Shown one piece after another: positions 36,688 to 44,702 of a stretch of DNA of 64,000 nucleotides; positions within the stretch are counted from its first letter, which is position 1, and the number at the start of each line of letters is the position of its first letter. A program made the translations under genes and the position numbers. Source of the stretch: Eubacterium sp. (GTDB lineage Bacteria; Bacillota; Clostridia; Lachnospirales; Lachnospiraceae); NCBI GenBank assembly GCA_022794015.1, contig JAAWDZ010000029.1:58146-122145 (forward strand), given 5' to 3'. The notes under the pieces are model-generated. The model was not told the DNA's origin and made no database searches. It worked only from the letters and a program-made list of their open reading frames with translations.

Positions 36688-37170
36688 ATGCGTGAAAAGA
36701 TATTGGCTTTTATTGAGAAAAACAGCCGCATTGCCATAAAAGAGCTGGCGATTATGCTGGGAGTAAACGAAGCGACAGTTATGAATGAACTGGAAGCAAT
36801 GGAACAGGAGCATGTCATCTGTGGCTACCATACGCTCATTAACTGGGATAAAACCGGAATAGAAAAGGTGACGGCTTTGATCGAAGTACGCGTAACGCCG
36901 CAGCGCGGCATGGGCTTTGACAAGGTGGCGGAGCGAATTTATAATTATCCGGAGGTGGAATCGGTTTATCTGATTTCCGGCGGATTTGATTTTATGGTTA
37001 CATTAGAGGGGAAAACGCTGCGGGAGGTTTCCCAGTTTGTATCGGAGAAGCTTTCTCCACTGGATTCCATACTTTCCACCAAGACGAATTTTATTCTGAA
37101 AAAATATAAGGATCATGGCACCATTATGGCGGAGCCGTCAAAAGATGAAAGGATGAAGATTGCACCATGA
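36688..37170 (+). CDS. Lrp/AsnC-family transcriptional regulator
   Basis: 160 residues. N-terminal winged helix (about 1-60; REKILAFIEKNSRIAIKELAIMLG) and C-terminal RAM ligand-binding domain (about 65-145; TALIEVRVTPQRGMGFDKVAERI, LISGGFDFMVTLEGKTL). Such regulators respond to amino acids and usually control nearby amino acid metabolism genes. The stop overlaps the aminotransferase start by 4 bp (ATGA), so the two are translationally coupled and the aminotransferase is the probable target or partner. Confidence 0.92.
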   Translation: MREKILAFIEKNSRIAIKELAIMLGVNEATVMNELEAMEQEHVICGYHTLINWDKTGIEKVTALIEVRVTPQRGMGFDKVAERIYNYPEVESVYLISGGFDFMVTLEGKTLREVSQFVSEKLSPLDSILSTKTNFILKKYKDHGTIMAEPSKDERMKIAP

Positions 37171-38342
37171 GAAACCCATTATCCAAAACAATTGTGGAAA
37201 TAGAACCCTCTGGTATCCGGAAATTTTTCGATATTGTAAACGAAATGGACGATGCGATTTCCCTTGGCGTCGGCGAGCCGGACTTTGATACACCCTGGCA
37301 TATTCGGGACGAGGGCATTTATTCTCTGGAAAAAGGAAGGACATTTTATACCTCCAATGCGGGGTTAAAGGATTTAAAGATCGAGATTGCAAAATATCTG
37401 GAACGCAAGAACGGAATTACATATGATTACGATCATGAGATTATGGTGACGGTAGGCGGCAGTGAGGCAATTGATATTGCCATGCGCGCCATGCTGGATC
37501 CGGGCGACGAGGTTTTGATTCCGCAGCCGAGCTTCGTGTCATATCTGCCATGCGCCATAATGGCGCACGGCGTTCCGGTTGTGATTGAGCTGAAGGCAGA
37601 AAATGAATTTCGTCTGACAGCAGAAGAGCTTGAGGCTGCAGTTACACCGAAAAGCAAGATTTTGGTACTTCCTTTCCCGAACAATCCGACCGGATCGATT
37701 ATGCGCCGGGATGATCTGGAAAAGATTGCAGAAGTAGTTCGTAAACATGATTTGTTTGTAATCAGCGATGAAATTTATGCGGAACTGACATATGGCGACA
37801 AGCCGCATGTATCAATTGCCGCATTGCCGGGGATGCAGGAGCGTACTATCTTAATCAACGGTTTTTCGAAAGCTTATGCCATGACCGGATGGCGTCTCGG
37901 TTATGCCTGCGGTCCCAAAGTGATATTGGAGCAAATGTTGAAAATTCATCAGTTTGCAATTATGTGCGCACCGACGACGAGCCAGTATGCGGCAGTAGAA
38001 GCATTGAAAAACGGAGATGAGGATGTCTTAAAAATGCGGGAAGAGTATGATGCGCGAAGACGTTATTTGCTGTATCGGTTCCGTGAGATGGGAATCGAAT
38101 GTTTTGAGCCGTACGGTGCGTTTTATATGTTTCCCTGCATTCAGAAGTTTGGCATGACTTCTGAGGAATTTGCCGAAAAGCTGTTAGAGCGCGAGAAAGT
38201 GGCTGTTGTTCCGGGAACGGCATTCGGCGCCGGCGGAGAAGGATTTATTCGTGTGTCTTATGCATCTTCTCTGGCGGATTTGAAAAAGGCGGCGGAGCAT
38301 ATCGAACGTTTTATCAACCGGCTGGATATAGAAAATGAGTAA
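37167..38342 (+). CDS. PLP-dependent class I/II aminotransferase
   Basis: 391-residue fold-type I aminotransferase of the aspartate aminotransferase Ib-like group. Seen: SLGVGEPDFDTPWHI near the N-terminus, the PNNPTG motif (LPFPNNPTGSIM), the cofactor-contact ISDEIY and the Schiff-base Lys235 in GFSKAYAMTGWRLGY. The C-terminal Arg in GEGFIRVSYASS binds the substrate carboxylate. Substrate not determinable; aspartate, alanine or aromatic amino acids are possible. Coupled to the preceding Lrp regulator and overlapping trmL by 8 bp. Confidence 0.94.
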   Translation: MRNPLSKTIVEIEPSGIRKFFDIVNEMDDAISLGVGEPDFDTPWHIRDEGIYSLEKGRTFYTSNAGLKDLKIEIAKYLERKNGITYDYDHEIMVTVGGSEAIDIAMRAMLDPGDEVLIPQPSFVSYLPCAIMAHGVPVVIELKAENEFRLTAEELEAAVTPKSKILVLPFPNNPTGSIMRRDDLEKIAEVVRKHDLFVISDEIYAELTYGDKPHVSIAALPGMQERTILINGFSKAYAMTGWRLGYACGPKVILEQMLKIHQFAIMCAPTTSQYAAVEALKNGDEDVLKMREEYDARRRYLLYRFREMGIECFEPYGAFYMFPCIQKFGMTSEEFAEKLLEREKVAVVPGTAFGAGGEGFIRVSYASSLADLKKAAEHIERFINRLDIENE

Positions 38343-38862
38343 ATGTATGGATAGGATAAATATTGTGTTATACGAGCCGGAGATTCCGGCAAATACCGGA
38401 AATATAGGCAGAACCTGCGTAGCCACCGGCGCGAAGCTGCATTTGATTGAGCCGCTTGGGTTCCGGCTGAATGAAAAAGAAATTCGCCGCGCCGGGATGG
38501 ATTACTGGCAGGATCTGGATGTGACAAGATATGTCAACTGGGCGGATTTTCTGGAAAAAAACCCGAATGCGAAGCTCTATATGGCTACGACGAAGGGAAA
38601 ACAGACATATACGGAAGTATCATACGAGCCAGACTGTTATATTGTATTTGGAAAAGAAAGCGCCGGGATCCCGGAGGAAATTCTGGTAGAATATCCAAAA
38701 CAGTGTGTGCGGATTCCGATGACAGGGGATACGAGATCGCTGAATCTGTCCAATTCGGTGGCAGTCGTGCTCTATGAAGCGTTGCGTCAGAATGGATTTG
38801 AACATATGAAGACGGAGGGGGCGCTGCACCGTCTGCACTGGAAGGAACAGGAGACATCATAG
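38335..38862 (+). CDS. trmL: tRNA (cytidine(34)-2'-O)-methyltransferase
   Basis: 175-residue SPOUT methyltransferase that 2'-O-methylates the wobble base of tRNA-Leu with S-adenosylmethionine. All SPOUT motifs are present: INIVLYEPEIPANTGNIGRTC, FGKESAGIPEEIL and RIPMTGDTRSLNLSNSVAVVLYEALRQ. The ATG at 38335 overlaps the aminotransferase; an alternative ATG lies at 38347. It is followed within 3 bp by ecfA1, so a continuous operon through the ECF genes is likely. Confidence 0.94.
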   Translation: MSKCMDRINIVLYEPEIPANTGNIGRTCVATGAKLHLIEPLGFRLNEKEIRRAGMDYWQDLDVTRYVNWADFLEKNPNAKLYMATTKGKQTYTEVSYEPDCYIVFGKESAGIPEEILVEYPKQCVRIPMTGDTRSLNLSNSVAVVLYEALRQNGFEHMKTEGALHRLHWKEQETS

Positions 38863-38865
38863 AAA

Positions 38866-39750
38866 ATGGGAATTATCAAAGCCAGTAGATTAGTTCATGA
38901 ATATATACGGCGGGATGAAGAGGGCAATGTGGAATCCATTCAGACCGCGTTGGACAACATTGATTTGGAAGTACAGCCAGGCTCGTTTATTGCCATTCTG
39001 GGGCATAACGGATCGGGCAAATCCACGCTTGCCAAACATATCAATGCGCTGCTTTTGCCGGGGGAAGGGACGCTTTGGGTAGACGGTATGGATACTGCGG
39101 ATACGCAGAAAACCTATGATATCCGGCGTGCGGCGGGCATGGTGTTTCAGAATCCGGACAATCAGATTATTGCAAGCGTCGTAGAAGAGGACGTTGGTTT
39201 CGGCCCGGAAAATATGGGCGTTCCTACCGATGAAATCTGGACGCGTGTAGAGGAAAGCCTGAAATCTGTCGGAATGCTGAAATACCGCAGCCATTCTCCA
39301 AACCGCCTGTCCGGCGGGCAAAAACAGCGTGTAGCCATTGCGGGAGTAATGGCAATGGAGCCCAAATGCATTGTACTGGACGAGCCTACCGCTATGTTAG
39401 ATCCGAACGGCAGGCAGGAGGTTTTGCGGGCGGTTCACGAGCTGAATAAAAAGAAGGGCGTTACAATTATCCTGATTACGCATTACATGGAAGAAGTAAC
39501 AGGAGCTGATTTTGTATATGTAATGGATCAGGGCAAAATTGTCATGCAGGGAAAGCCGAAGGAGATTTTTTCCAGTGTGGACAAGTTAAAGCAGTATCGT
39601 CTGGATGTGCCGCAGATTACGCTTCTGGCACATGAACTGCGGCAGGCAGGTCTTTCTGTTTCAAGGGGGATTTTGACCAGAGAAGAACTGGAAAAAGAAT
39701 TAGCACAGCTATATGGGAGCAAAAAAAGCCATGTCAATGATTTTAGATAA
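38866..39750 (+). CDS. ecfA1: ECF transporter ATPase A1
   Basis: 294-residue ABC ATPase of the energy-coupling factor module that drives vitamin and metal uptake through interchangeable S components. Walker A GHNGSGKST, Q-loop FQNPDNQI, signature LSGGQKQRVAIAG, Walker B CIVLDEPTAMLD and switch His in LITHYME are intact. The C-terminal extension (about 230-294) typical of EcfA proteins is present. The end overlaps ecfA2, and the pair is conserved in Firmicutes. Confidence 0.95.
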   Translation: MGIIKASRLVHEYIRRDEEGNVESIQTALDNIDLEVQPGSFIAILGHNGSGKSTLAKHINALLLPGEGTLWVDGMDTADTQKTYDIRRAAGMVFQNPDNQIIASVVEEDVGFGPENMGVPTDEIWTRVEESLKSVGMLKYRSHSPNRLSGGQKQRVAIAGVMAMEPKCIVLDEPTAMLDPNGRQEVLRAVHELNKKKGVTIILITHYMEEVTGADFVYVMDQGKIVMQGKPKEIFSSVDKLKQYRLDVPQITLLAHELRQAGLSVSRGILTREELEKELAQLYGSKKSHVNDFR

Positions 39751-40576
39751 AGTAAGCTATGTTTACAGTGAAGGAACCGCATATGAGAGTTGGGCGCTCA
39801 AAAACATTAACCTGAAAATTGAGGACGGACAGTTTATCGGCATTATCGGACATACCGGATCGGGCAAGTCTACGCTGATTCAACATTTGAACGGACTGTT
39901 AAAAGCGAGCGCCGGAGGAATTTATTTTGACGGCAGGGATATCTATGAGCCTGATTTCAATCTGAAGGAACTGCGCACCCAGGTAGGTCTGGTATTCCAG
40001 TATCCGGAGCATCAGCTTTTTGAAACGACGATATTTGATGATGTCTGCTTTGGCCCTGTCAATCAGGGACTTGATAAAAACGAAGCGGGTCTGCGTGCCT
40101 TCGAAGCGCTGCGAAGCGTAGGTATGCCCGAATCGCTCTATTACCAGTCGCCGTTTGACCTTTCCGGCGGACAGAAGCGCCGGGTAGCCATCGCAGGGGT
40201 ACTGGCTATGAAACCAAAGATACTGATTTTAGACGAGCCGACTGCCGGACTGGATCCCAAAGGCAGGGACGAGATACTCGATATGCTTGCAAAAATGCAC
40301 AGGGAGCTGCATATTACAGTCATACTGGTTTCTCACAGTATGGAGGATGTGGCAAAATACGTGCAGCGGATTATTGTTATGAACGACGGCGAAGTCATGT
40401 ATGACGGCACGCCAGGTGAAGTTTTTTTGCATTACGCAGAATTAGAGGCTGTTGGTCTGGCCGCCCCGCAGGTTACTTACCTGATGCATGGACTGAAGGA
40501 AAAGGGACTTCCGGTGGACTGTGGCGTAACAACAGTAGAGGAAGCAAAAAACAGTATCCTTAAGATATTTAGATAG
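39731..40576 (+). CDS. ecfA2: ECF transporter ATPase A2
   Basis: 281 residues from the ATG at 39731, inside the end of ecfA1 (20-bp overlap); a second ATG follows two codons later. Walker A GHTGSGKST, Q-loop FQYPEHQL, LSGGQKRRVAIAG, ILILDEPTAGLDP and LVSHSMED are all intact. It forms a heterodimer with EcfA1 beneath EcfT. GGGAG lies within ecfA1 ahead of the start. Confidence 0.95.
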   Translation: MSMILDKVSYVYSEGTAYESWALKNINLKIEDGQFIGIIGHTGSGKSTLIQHLNGLLKASAGGIYFDGRDIYEPDFNLKELRTQVGLVFQYPEHQLFETTIFDDVCFGPVNQGLDKNEAGLRAFEALRSVGMPESLYYQSPFDLSGGQKRRVAIAGVLAMKPKILILDEPTAGLDPKGRDEILDMLAKMHRELHITVILVSHSMEDVAKYVQRIIVMNDGEVMYDGTPGEVFLHYAELEAVGLAAPQVTYLMHGLKEKGLPVDCGVTTVEEAKNSILKIFR

Positions 40577-40589
40577 GGAGAAGGTCTTT

Positions 40590-41408
40590 ATGTTAAGAGA
40601 TATTACATTAGGGCAGTATTATCCGGCAGATTCTGCGATTCACAGGCTGGATCCACGGGTAAAACTGATGGGTACGCTGGTTTATATCATATCGCTGTTT
40701 ACCTTTCGCGATATTGTAGGATTTGCAGTGGCGACGGTTTTTCTGATCTATACGATACGGCTTTCGAAGGTGCCGTTTTCTTATATGGTCAAGGGTCTGA
40801 AAGCAATTGTAATCCTAATGGTGATTACAGCTTTGTTTAATCTGTTTTTAACGCCGGGCAAACAGGTACTGGTTTCTTATGGTATATTTAAGATCACGCT
40901 GGAAGGCGTAAAAAATGCAGTATTTATGCTGGTACGGCTTATATATCTGATTGTAGGGACTTCCGTTATGACACTGACGACGACACCGAACCAGCTGACG
41001 GACGGGCTGGAAAAGGCGTTAATGCCGCTGTCTAAAATCAGGGTACCGGTACATTCAATTGCAATGATTATGTCGATTGCGCTGCGCTTTATTCCGATCC
41101 TGATTGAGGAAACGGATATTATTATGAAGGCGCAGATGGCAAGGGGGGCGGATTTTGAAAGTGGGAATCTGTTTCGGAGGCTGAAGGCGATGGTGCCGCT
41201 TTTAGTGCCGTTGTTTGTGAGTGCATTTCGGAGGGCGGATGATTTGGCAATGGCAATGGAGGCGAGATGCTATGTCGGCGGCAGGGGGAGGACTAAGATG
41301 AAGCCGCTGGTGTATGCTAAGAGGGATTATCAGGTATATTTGATTCTGGGGGGATACCTGGGGGTTATGATTGTCTGGAGGATTTTTGGGGCAAGAGGAT
41401 TGTTCTGA
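40590..41408 (+). CDS. ecfT: ECF transporter transmembrane subunit T
   Basis: 272-residue membrane protein with about five to six hydrophobic segments. The two coupling-helix motifs that contact the ATPases are visible: ARGADFESGN and, in the last third, AMEARCYVGGRGRTKMKP. The N-terminus (LGQYYPADSAIHRLDPRVKLMG) is characteristic. GGGAGAAGG precedes the ATG, 13 bp after ecfA2. No S component is encoded nearby, so this is a group II module serving distant S genes (known arrangement). Confidence 0.94.
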   Translation: MLRDITLGQYYPADSAIHRLDPRVKLMGTLVYIISLFTFRDIVGFAVATVFLIYTIRLSKVPFSYMVKGLKAIVILMVITALFNLFLTPGKQVLVSYGIFKITLEGVKNAVFMLVRLIYLIVGTSVMTLTTTPNQLTDGLEKALMPLSKIRVPVHSIAMIMSIALRFIPILIEETDIIMKAQMARGADFESGNLFRRLKAMVPLLVPLFVSAFRRADDLAMAMEARCYVGGRGRTKMKPLVYAKRDYQVYLILGGYLGVMIVWRIFGARGLF

Positions 41409-41517
41409 ATCATTTATAGCAGAAAAAAATGACGGAGAGGCAGGACGGGAAAAGCGAAAAGCCGGGTCTGACGTATGCTTCCGCAAAAAATCTGAAAATC
41501 AGCTCAAGGAGGAAATT

Positions 41518-42249
41518 ATGCGCATATCTCTTAAGGTAGCTTATGAGGGGACAAATTATCATGGTTGGCAGGTCCAGCCAAACGGTATTACGATTGAGTC
41601 TGTGTTAAATCAGACTCTTTCTGATTTATTGGGAGAAAAGATTGAGGTAATTGGAGCGAGCCGGACGGATGCCGGGGTTCATTCGATGGGAAATGTAGCG
41701 GTATTTGATACGGATACCCGTATTCCGGCGGAGAAGATTTCATATGCGCTCAATCAGAGGTTGCCGGACGATATTGTGGTACAGGAATCCAGGGAGGCAG
41801 CGGCAGATTTTCATCCAAGGCACTGTGAGAGCAGGAAAACATATGAGTATCGTATTTTAAACCGCAGATTTCGGGATCCGCTCAGGAGGCGGGATACTTA
41901 TTTTTATTATTATGATTTGAATGTGGACAAAATGCAGGAAGCGGCGCAGTATCTGGTGGGGGAGCATGATTTTAAGAGTTTTTGTTCGATTCACGCATGT
42001 GTGGAGACGACAGTGCGAACGGTGCATGAACTGAATGTGGAGAAGAAAGGGGATATTATTAGTATCAGGATCTGCGGAAATGGTTTTTTGTATCATATGG
42101 TGCGGATTGTTGCAGGGACTTTGGTACAGGTGGGAAGCGGAGTGATTGTACCGGAGCAGATGAAGGAAATTTTGGAACGAAAGGACAGGAGTGCGGCGGG
42201 GCCGACGGCGCCGGCGTGCGGGCTGACGATGCTTGGAATTGTGTATTAG
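41518..42249 (+). CDS. truA: tRNA pseudouridine(38-40) synthase
   Basis: 243 residues from the ATG at 41518, which has a near-perfect AAGGAGG; the frame extends upstream into ecfT but without a better start. The catalytic Asp51 is in GASRTDAGVHSMG. Further typical motifs are YEGTNYHGWQVQPNG, FHPRHCESRKTYEYRI, HDFKSFCS and FLYHMVRIVAGTLVQVG. It modifies the anticodon stem of many tRNAs. ecfA1-ecfA2-ecfT-truA is the classical Firmicute order, but the ribosomal protein genes that usually flank it are absent here. Confidence 0.95.
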   Translation: MRISLKVAYEGTNYHGWQVQPNGITIESVLNQTLSDLLGEKIEVIGASRTDAGVHSMGNVAVFDTDTRIPAEKISYALNQRLPDDIVVQESREAAADFHPRHCESRKTYEYRILNRRFRDPLRRRDTYFYYYDLNVDKMQEAAQYLVGEHDFKSFCSIHACVETTVRTVHELNVEKKGDIISIRICGNGFLYHMVRIVAGTLVQVGSGVIVPEQMKEILERKDRSAAGPTAPACGLTMLGIVY

Positions 42250-42316
42250 AGTGTCGGATGCATCATCCATCCCCAACCGGAAAGTAAATTTACGCTATCT
42301 AACAGGTAAAAATCTC

Positions 42317-42345
42317 TTGACATATATCGACTGTCGATATATTAT
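42317..42345 (+). promoter_or_regulatory. Consensus promoter of the padR gene
   Basis: TTGACA (42317-42322), 17 bp, TATTAT (42340-42345). The spacer is filled by the palindrome described next, so repressor binding would block RNA polymerase. Confidence 0.85.
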
Positions 42346-42379
42346 ATAGATAACCAATATACATAGATTATCTATATAA
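42322..42379 (+). promoter_or_regulatory. Two palindromic operator candidates for PadR
   Basis: First: ATATATCGAC-T-GTCGATATAT at 42322-42342, perfect 10-bp arms, lying exactly between -35 and -10. Second: TTATATAGATAA (42342-42353) and TTATCTATATAA (42368-42379), perfect 12-bp arms 14 bp apart, covering the transcription start. The two elements abut. Autorepression by the adjacent PadR protein is inferred. Confidence 0.75.
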
Positions 42380-42395
42380 AAAAGGAGGAAGAATT

Positions 42396-42725
42396 ATGTC
42401 AGTTGACAAAACATTGCTTTCCGGGAGCACAACGATGCTTCTGCTCAAACTGCTTTCTGAAAAGGATATGTATGGCTATGAGATGATTGAAACGCTGAGG
42501 CAGCGTTCCGAAAACGTGTTTGAATTAAAAGCCGGAACGCTCTATCCGCTGCTGCATCAGATGGAAGAAAAGTCATTGCTTACATCCTACGAAGATGATG
42601 CTTCCGGTAAAGTGCGTAAATATTACCGCGTTACCAGGGAAGGGAAAAAGCAGTTGGAGAAAAAAAAGGCGGAGTGGAAAGAATATTCGGATGCAGTGGC
42701 CAGGGTTCTGGCATTGGGGGTGTAA
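42396..42725 (+). CDS. PadR-family transcriptional regulator
   Basis: 109-residue winged-helix repressor of the short PadR (s1) type. Seen: LLKLLSEKDMYGYEMIETLRQRSENVFELKAGTLYPLLHQME (helix-turn-helix; long motif at about residues 14-55) and the wing KVRKYYRVTREGKK. AAAAAGGAGGA lies upstream. It precedes by 2 bp a HAAS-domain membrane protein, a pairing seen repeatedly in Firmicutes where PadR controls its own operon. Confidence 0.94.
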   Translation: MSVDKTLLSGSTTMLLLKLLSEKDMYGYEMIETLRQRSENVFELKAGTLYPLLHQMEEKSLLTSYEDDASGKVRKYYRVTREGKKQLEKKKAEWKEYSDAVARVLALGV

Positions 42726-42727
42726 GC

Positions 42728-44062
42728 ATGGATGATTATTTGATAACTGTATTAGAACAGATTCGGTGTACAAAGATGTATCCGGAGATTGAGCAGGAAC
42801 TGCGCGGCCATATTGAAGAGCAGGCCATGGCAAACCGGGCCAGCGGAATGGAAGAAGAGGAGGCGATGCGATGTGCCATACAGGATATGGGAGATCCTGT
42901 GGAAACGGGGGTGGAGCTGGATCGGATACACAGGCCGAAGATGGCATGGGATGTTATTGCTGTTATGGCTGCGGTTGCTCTGGCAAGTATCCTGATTCAT
43001 ATAGTAATAGGTTTGGGATCAGAAGAGATTAATTTTTGGCCGCAGAATGTGTATATTGCACAGGCAGTTGTCCGTACGGTGGCGGGCTTTTTGATAATGC
43101 TGCTTGTATATCGTATTGATTACAGTGTTCTGGCAAAATACGGAAGGTTATGTGCCGCCGTATTTTTAGCGTTTATGACACTGGGGGTATTTGTATTTGG
43201 ACTGCCTGTACAGGGAGCGGCGACATTTTTTTATATTGCGGGTGTTTCGTTTTCCATACCATTTTCCATGTTTTTATATGTGCCCTTATACGGAGCGGTT
43301 TTATATCAGTATCGTGGAAGCGGCTGGGCAGGCCTGTTAAAATCCCTGGTGTTTCTCATTTATCCAATCTGGCTGCTGTTTCGTATCCCGATAATGAGCG
43401 TTGCTTTACTGCTGCTGTTGCTGCTGTCCGCGCTGCTTTCTGTTGCCGTTTTAAAAGACTGGTTTCGTATTCCAAAAAAAATAGTTTTAACGATGTATTG
43501 GACAGCGCTTGCCGCGATTCCTGCTGGCGGGATAATTATGGCAGTAAACGGTTTTTTCCTTTCTGAATACCAGCAGAAGCGGATACTGTCTTTTTTGGAT
43601 AATGGGGCAAGACAGTACGACTATGTGGCAAGGATGCTTGCGGAATATTTGAAAGGCAGCCGTCTTTTTGGAGCAGGCAGCGAAGCTGTGGCGGGCAGAC
43701 TGCCGAATTATTACAGCAGCTATATACTGACATTTTTGTCGACATATTTTGGAATAGCGGCGGCATGTGCGGTATGTCTGCTGATTGGCGCTATTGTGGT
43801 GAAAGCGTTTCGGATTGCGTTCAGGCAGAAGAATCAGCTTGGTATGATGATGGGGCTTGGGAGCGGCCTTGTGCTGTTTGCCAATATGGCGCTGAACATT
43901 CTGGAAAATACAGGATTATTTCCGACAACAATGACCTTTTTGCCGTTTTTTTCCGGTACGCGGACGGCGATGACAGTTAGTTATATTCTGGCAGGAATTG
44001 TGCTGAGCGTGTATCGGTATAAGAGTATACTTCCGGCAGATTTGTGCGCCTCTGTAAAATAA
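42728..44062 (+). CDS. HAAS-domain, SEDS (FtsW/RodA)-like membrane protein
   Basis: 444 residues from the ATG at 42728. The N-terminal HAAS-type domain (about 1-75; EIEQELRGHIEEQAMANRASGMEEEEAM) is followed by about ten hydrophobic segments. The last third resembles SEDS proteins: LSTYFGIAAACAVCLLIGAIV and NILENTGLFPTTMTFLPFFSG, compared with the NvG..P.TG..LPF.S motif of FtsW/RodA. The region where active SEDS glycosyltransferases have TDFIF with a catalytic Asp reads NYYSSYIL here, so the Asp appears to be missing. It may therefore be a non-catalytic relative or regulator of wall synthesis (inference). Operon with padR. Confidence 0.75.
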   Translation: MDDYLITVLEQIRCTKMYPEIEQELRGHIEEQAMANRASGMEEEEAMRCAIQDMGDPVETGVELDRIHRPKMAWDVIAVMAAVALASILIHIVIGLGSEEINFWPQNVYIAQAVVRTVAGFLIMLLVYRIDYSVLAKYGRLCAAVFLAFMTLGVFVFGLPVQGAATFFYIAGVSFSIPFSMFLYVPLYGAVLYQYRGSGWAGLLKSLVFLIYPIWLLFRIPIMSVALLLLLLLSALLSVAVLKDWFRIPKKIVLTMYWTALAAIPAGGIIMAVNGFFLSEYQQKRILSFLDNGARQYDYVARMLAEYLKGSRLFGAGSEAVAGRLPNYYSSYILTFLSTYFGIAAACAVCLLIGAIVVKAFRIAFRQKNQLGMMMGLGSGLVLFANMALNILENTGLFPTTMTFLPFFSGTRTAMTVSYILAGIVLSVYRYKSILPADLCASVK

Positions 44063-44165
44063 TTTATAAAATAAGTGTCCGATTTCTGTCTTTTGAAACG
44101 TTATATAAATGAAAGCGCCAGAAACGATCCGGATCCGCGCTTATCTTTGCCGAAGGGAGATGGCC

Positions 44166-44681
44166 ATGAAACTGTTACCTAAGATTGCCAGAGGCGATCG
44201 CGGTGCCTTGGAACAGCTCTATGCACAGCAGAAAACCAGAGTTTACCGTCTTGTTTTATCTATGACCGGAGATCCGTATCTGGCGGAGGATTTGACGCAG
44301 GAAACCTTTTTGCGTGTGCAGGAATCTGCAGGAACGTATCGGAGGGATATCAGTGAAACCGCATGGGTGGTTGCGATAGCCCGGAATCTGACTTACGATG
44401 CCCTGCGCAGGCAAAGCCGCGAAATTATAAACGAAACGGCCGTTTCTATGAGTATACCTGTTCTGTCGGATACGAAGGAGCAGTCCGGGTTTATGTTTTT
44501 GGATATGATTCAGGAGCTGACGCAGGCGGAACAGGAATTGGTCTGCCTGCGCATTCTGGCAGAGCTGTCCTGGCGGGAAATCGGCCGGATTACCGGGCAA
44601 AGCGCCGACGCGGGCCGTAAGCGATATACGCGCGCTCTGGAAAAGCTGCGCAAAGGGCTAATATCTGTAAAGGAAACCTGA
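44166..44681 (+). CDS. ECF-type RNA polymerase sigma factor
   Basis: 171 residues from the ATG at 44166, with GGGA seven bases upstream; in-frame ATGs at 44109 and 44160 are less well placed. Region 2 (about 10-75; VYRLVLSMTGDPYLAEDLTQETFLRV) and region 4 (about 110-165; ELVCLRILAELSWREIGRITGQS) are present. The next gene, 21 bp on, encodes a one-pass membrane protein that may be its anti-sigma partner. Target promoters unknown. Confidence 0.92.
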   Translation: MKLLPKIARGDRGALEQLYAQQKTRVYRLVLSMTGDPYLAEDLTQETFLRVQESAGTYRRDISETAWVVAIARNLTYDALRRQSREIINETAVSMSIPVLSDTKEQSGFMFLDMIQELTQAEQELVCLRILAELSWREIGRITGQSADAGRKRYTRALEKLRKGLISVKET

Positions 44682-44702
44682 ATTTTGAAGAAAGGATTTT
44701 AT

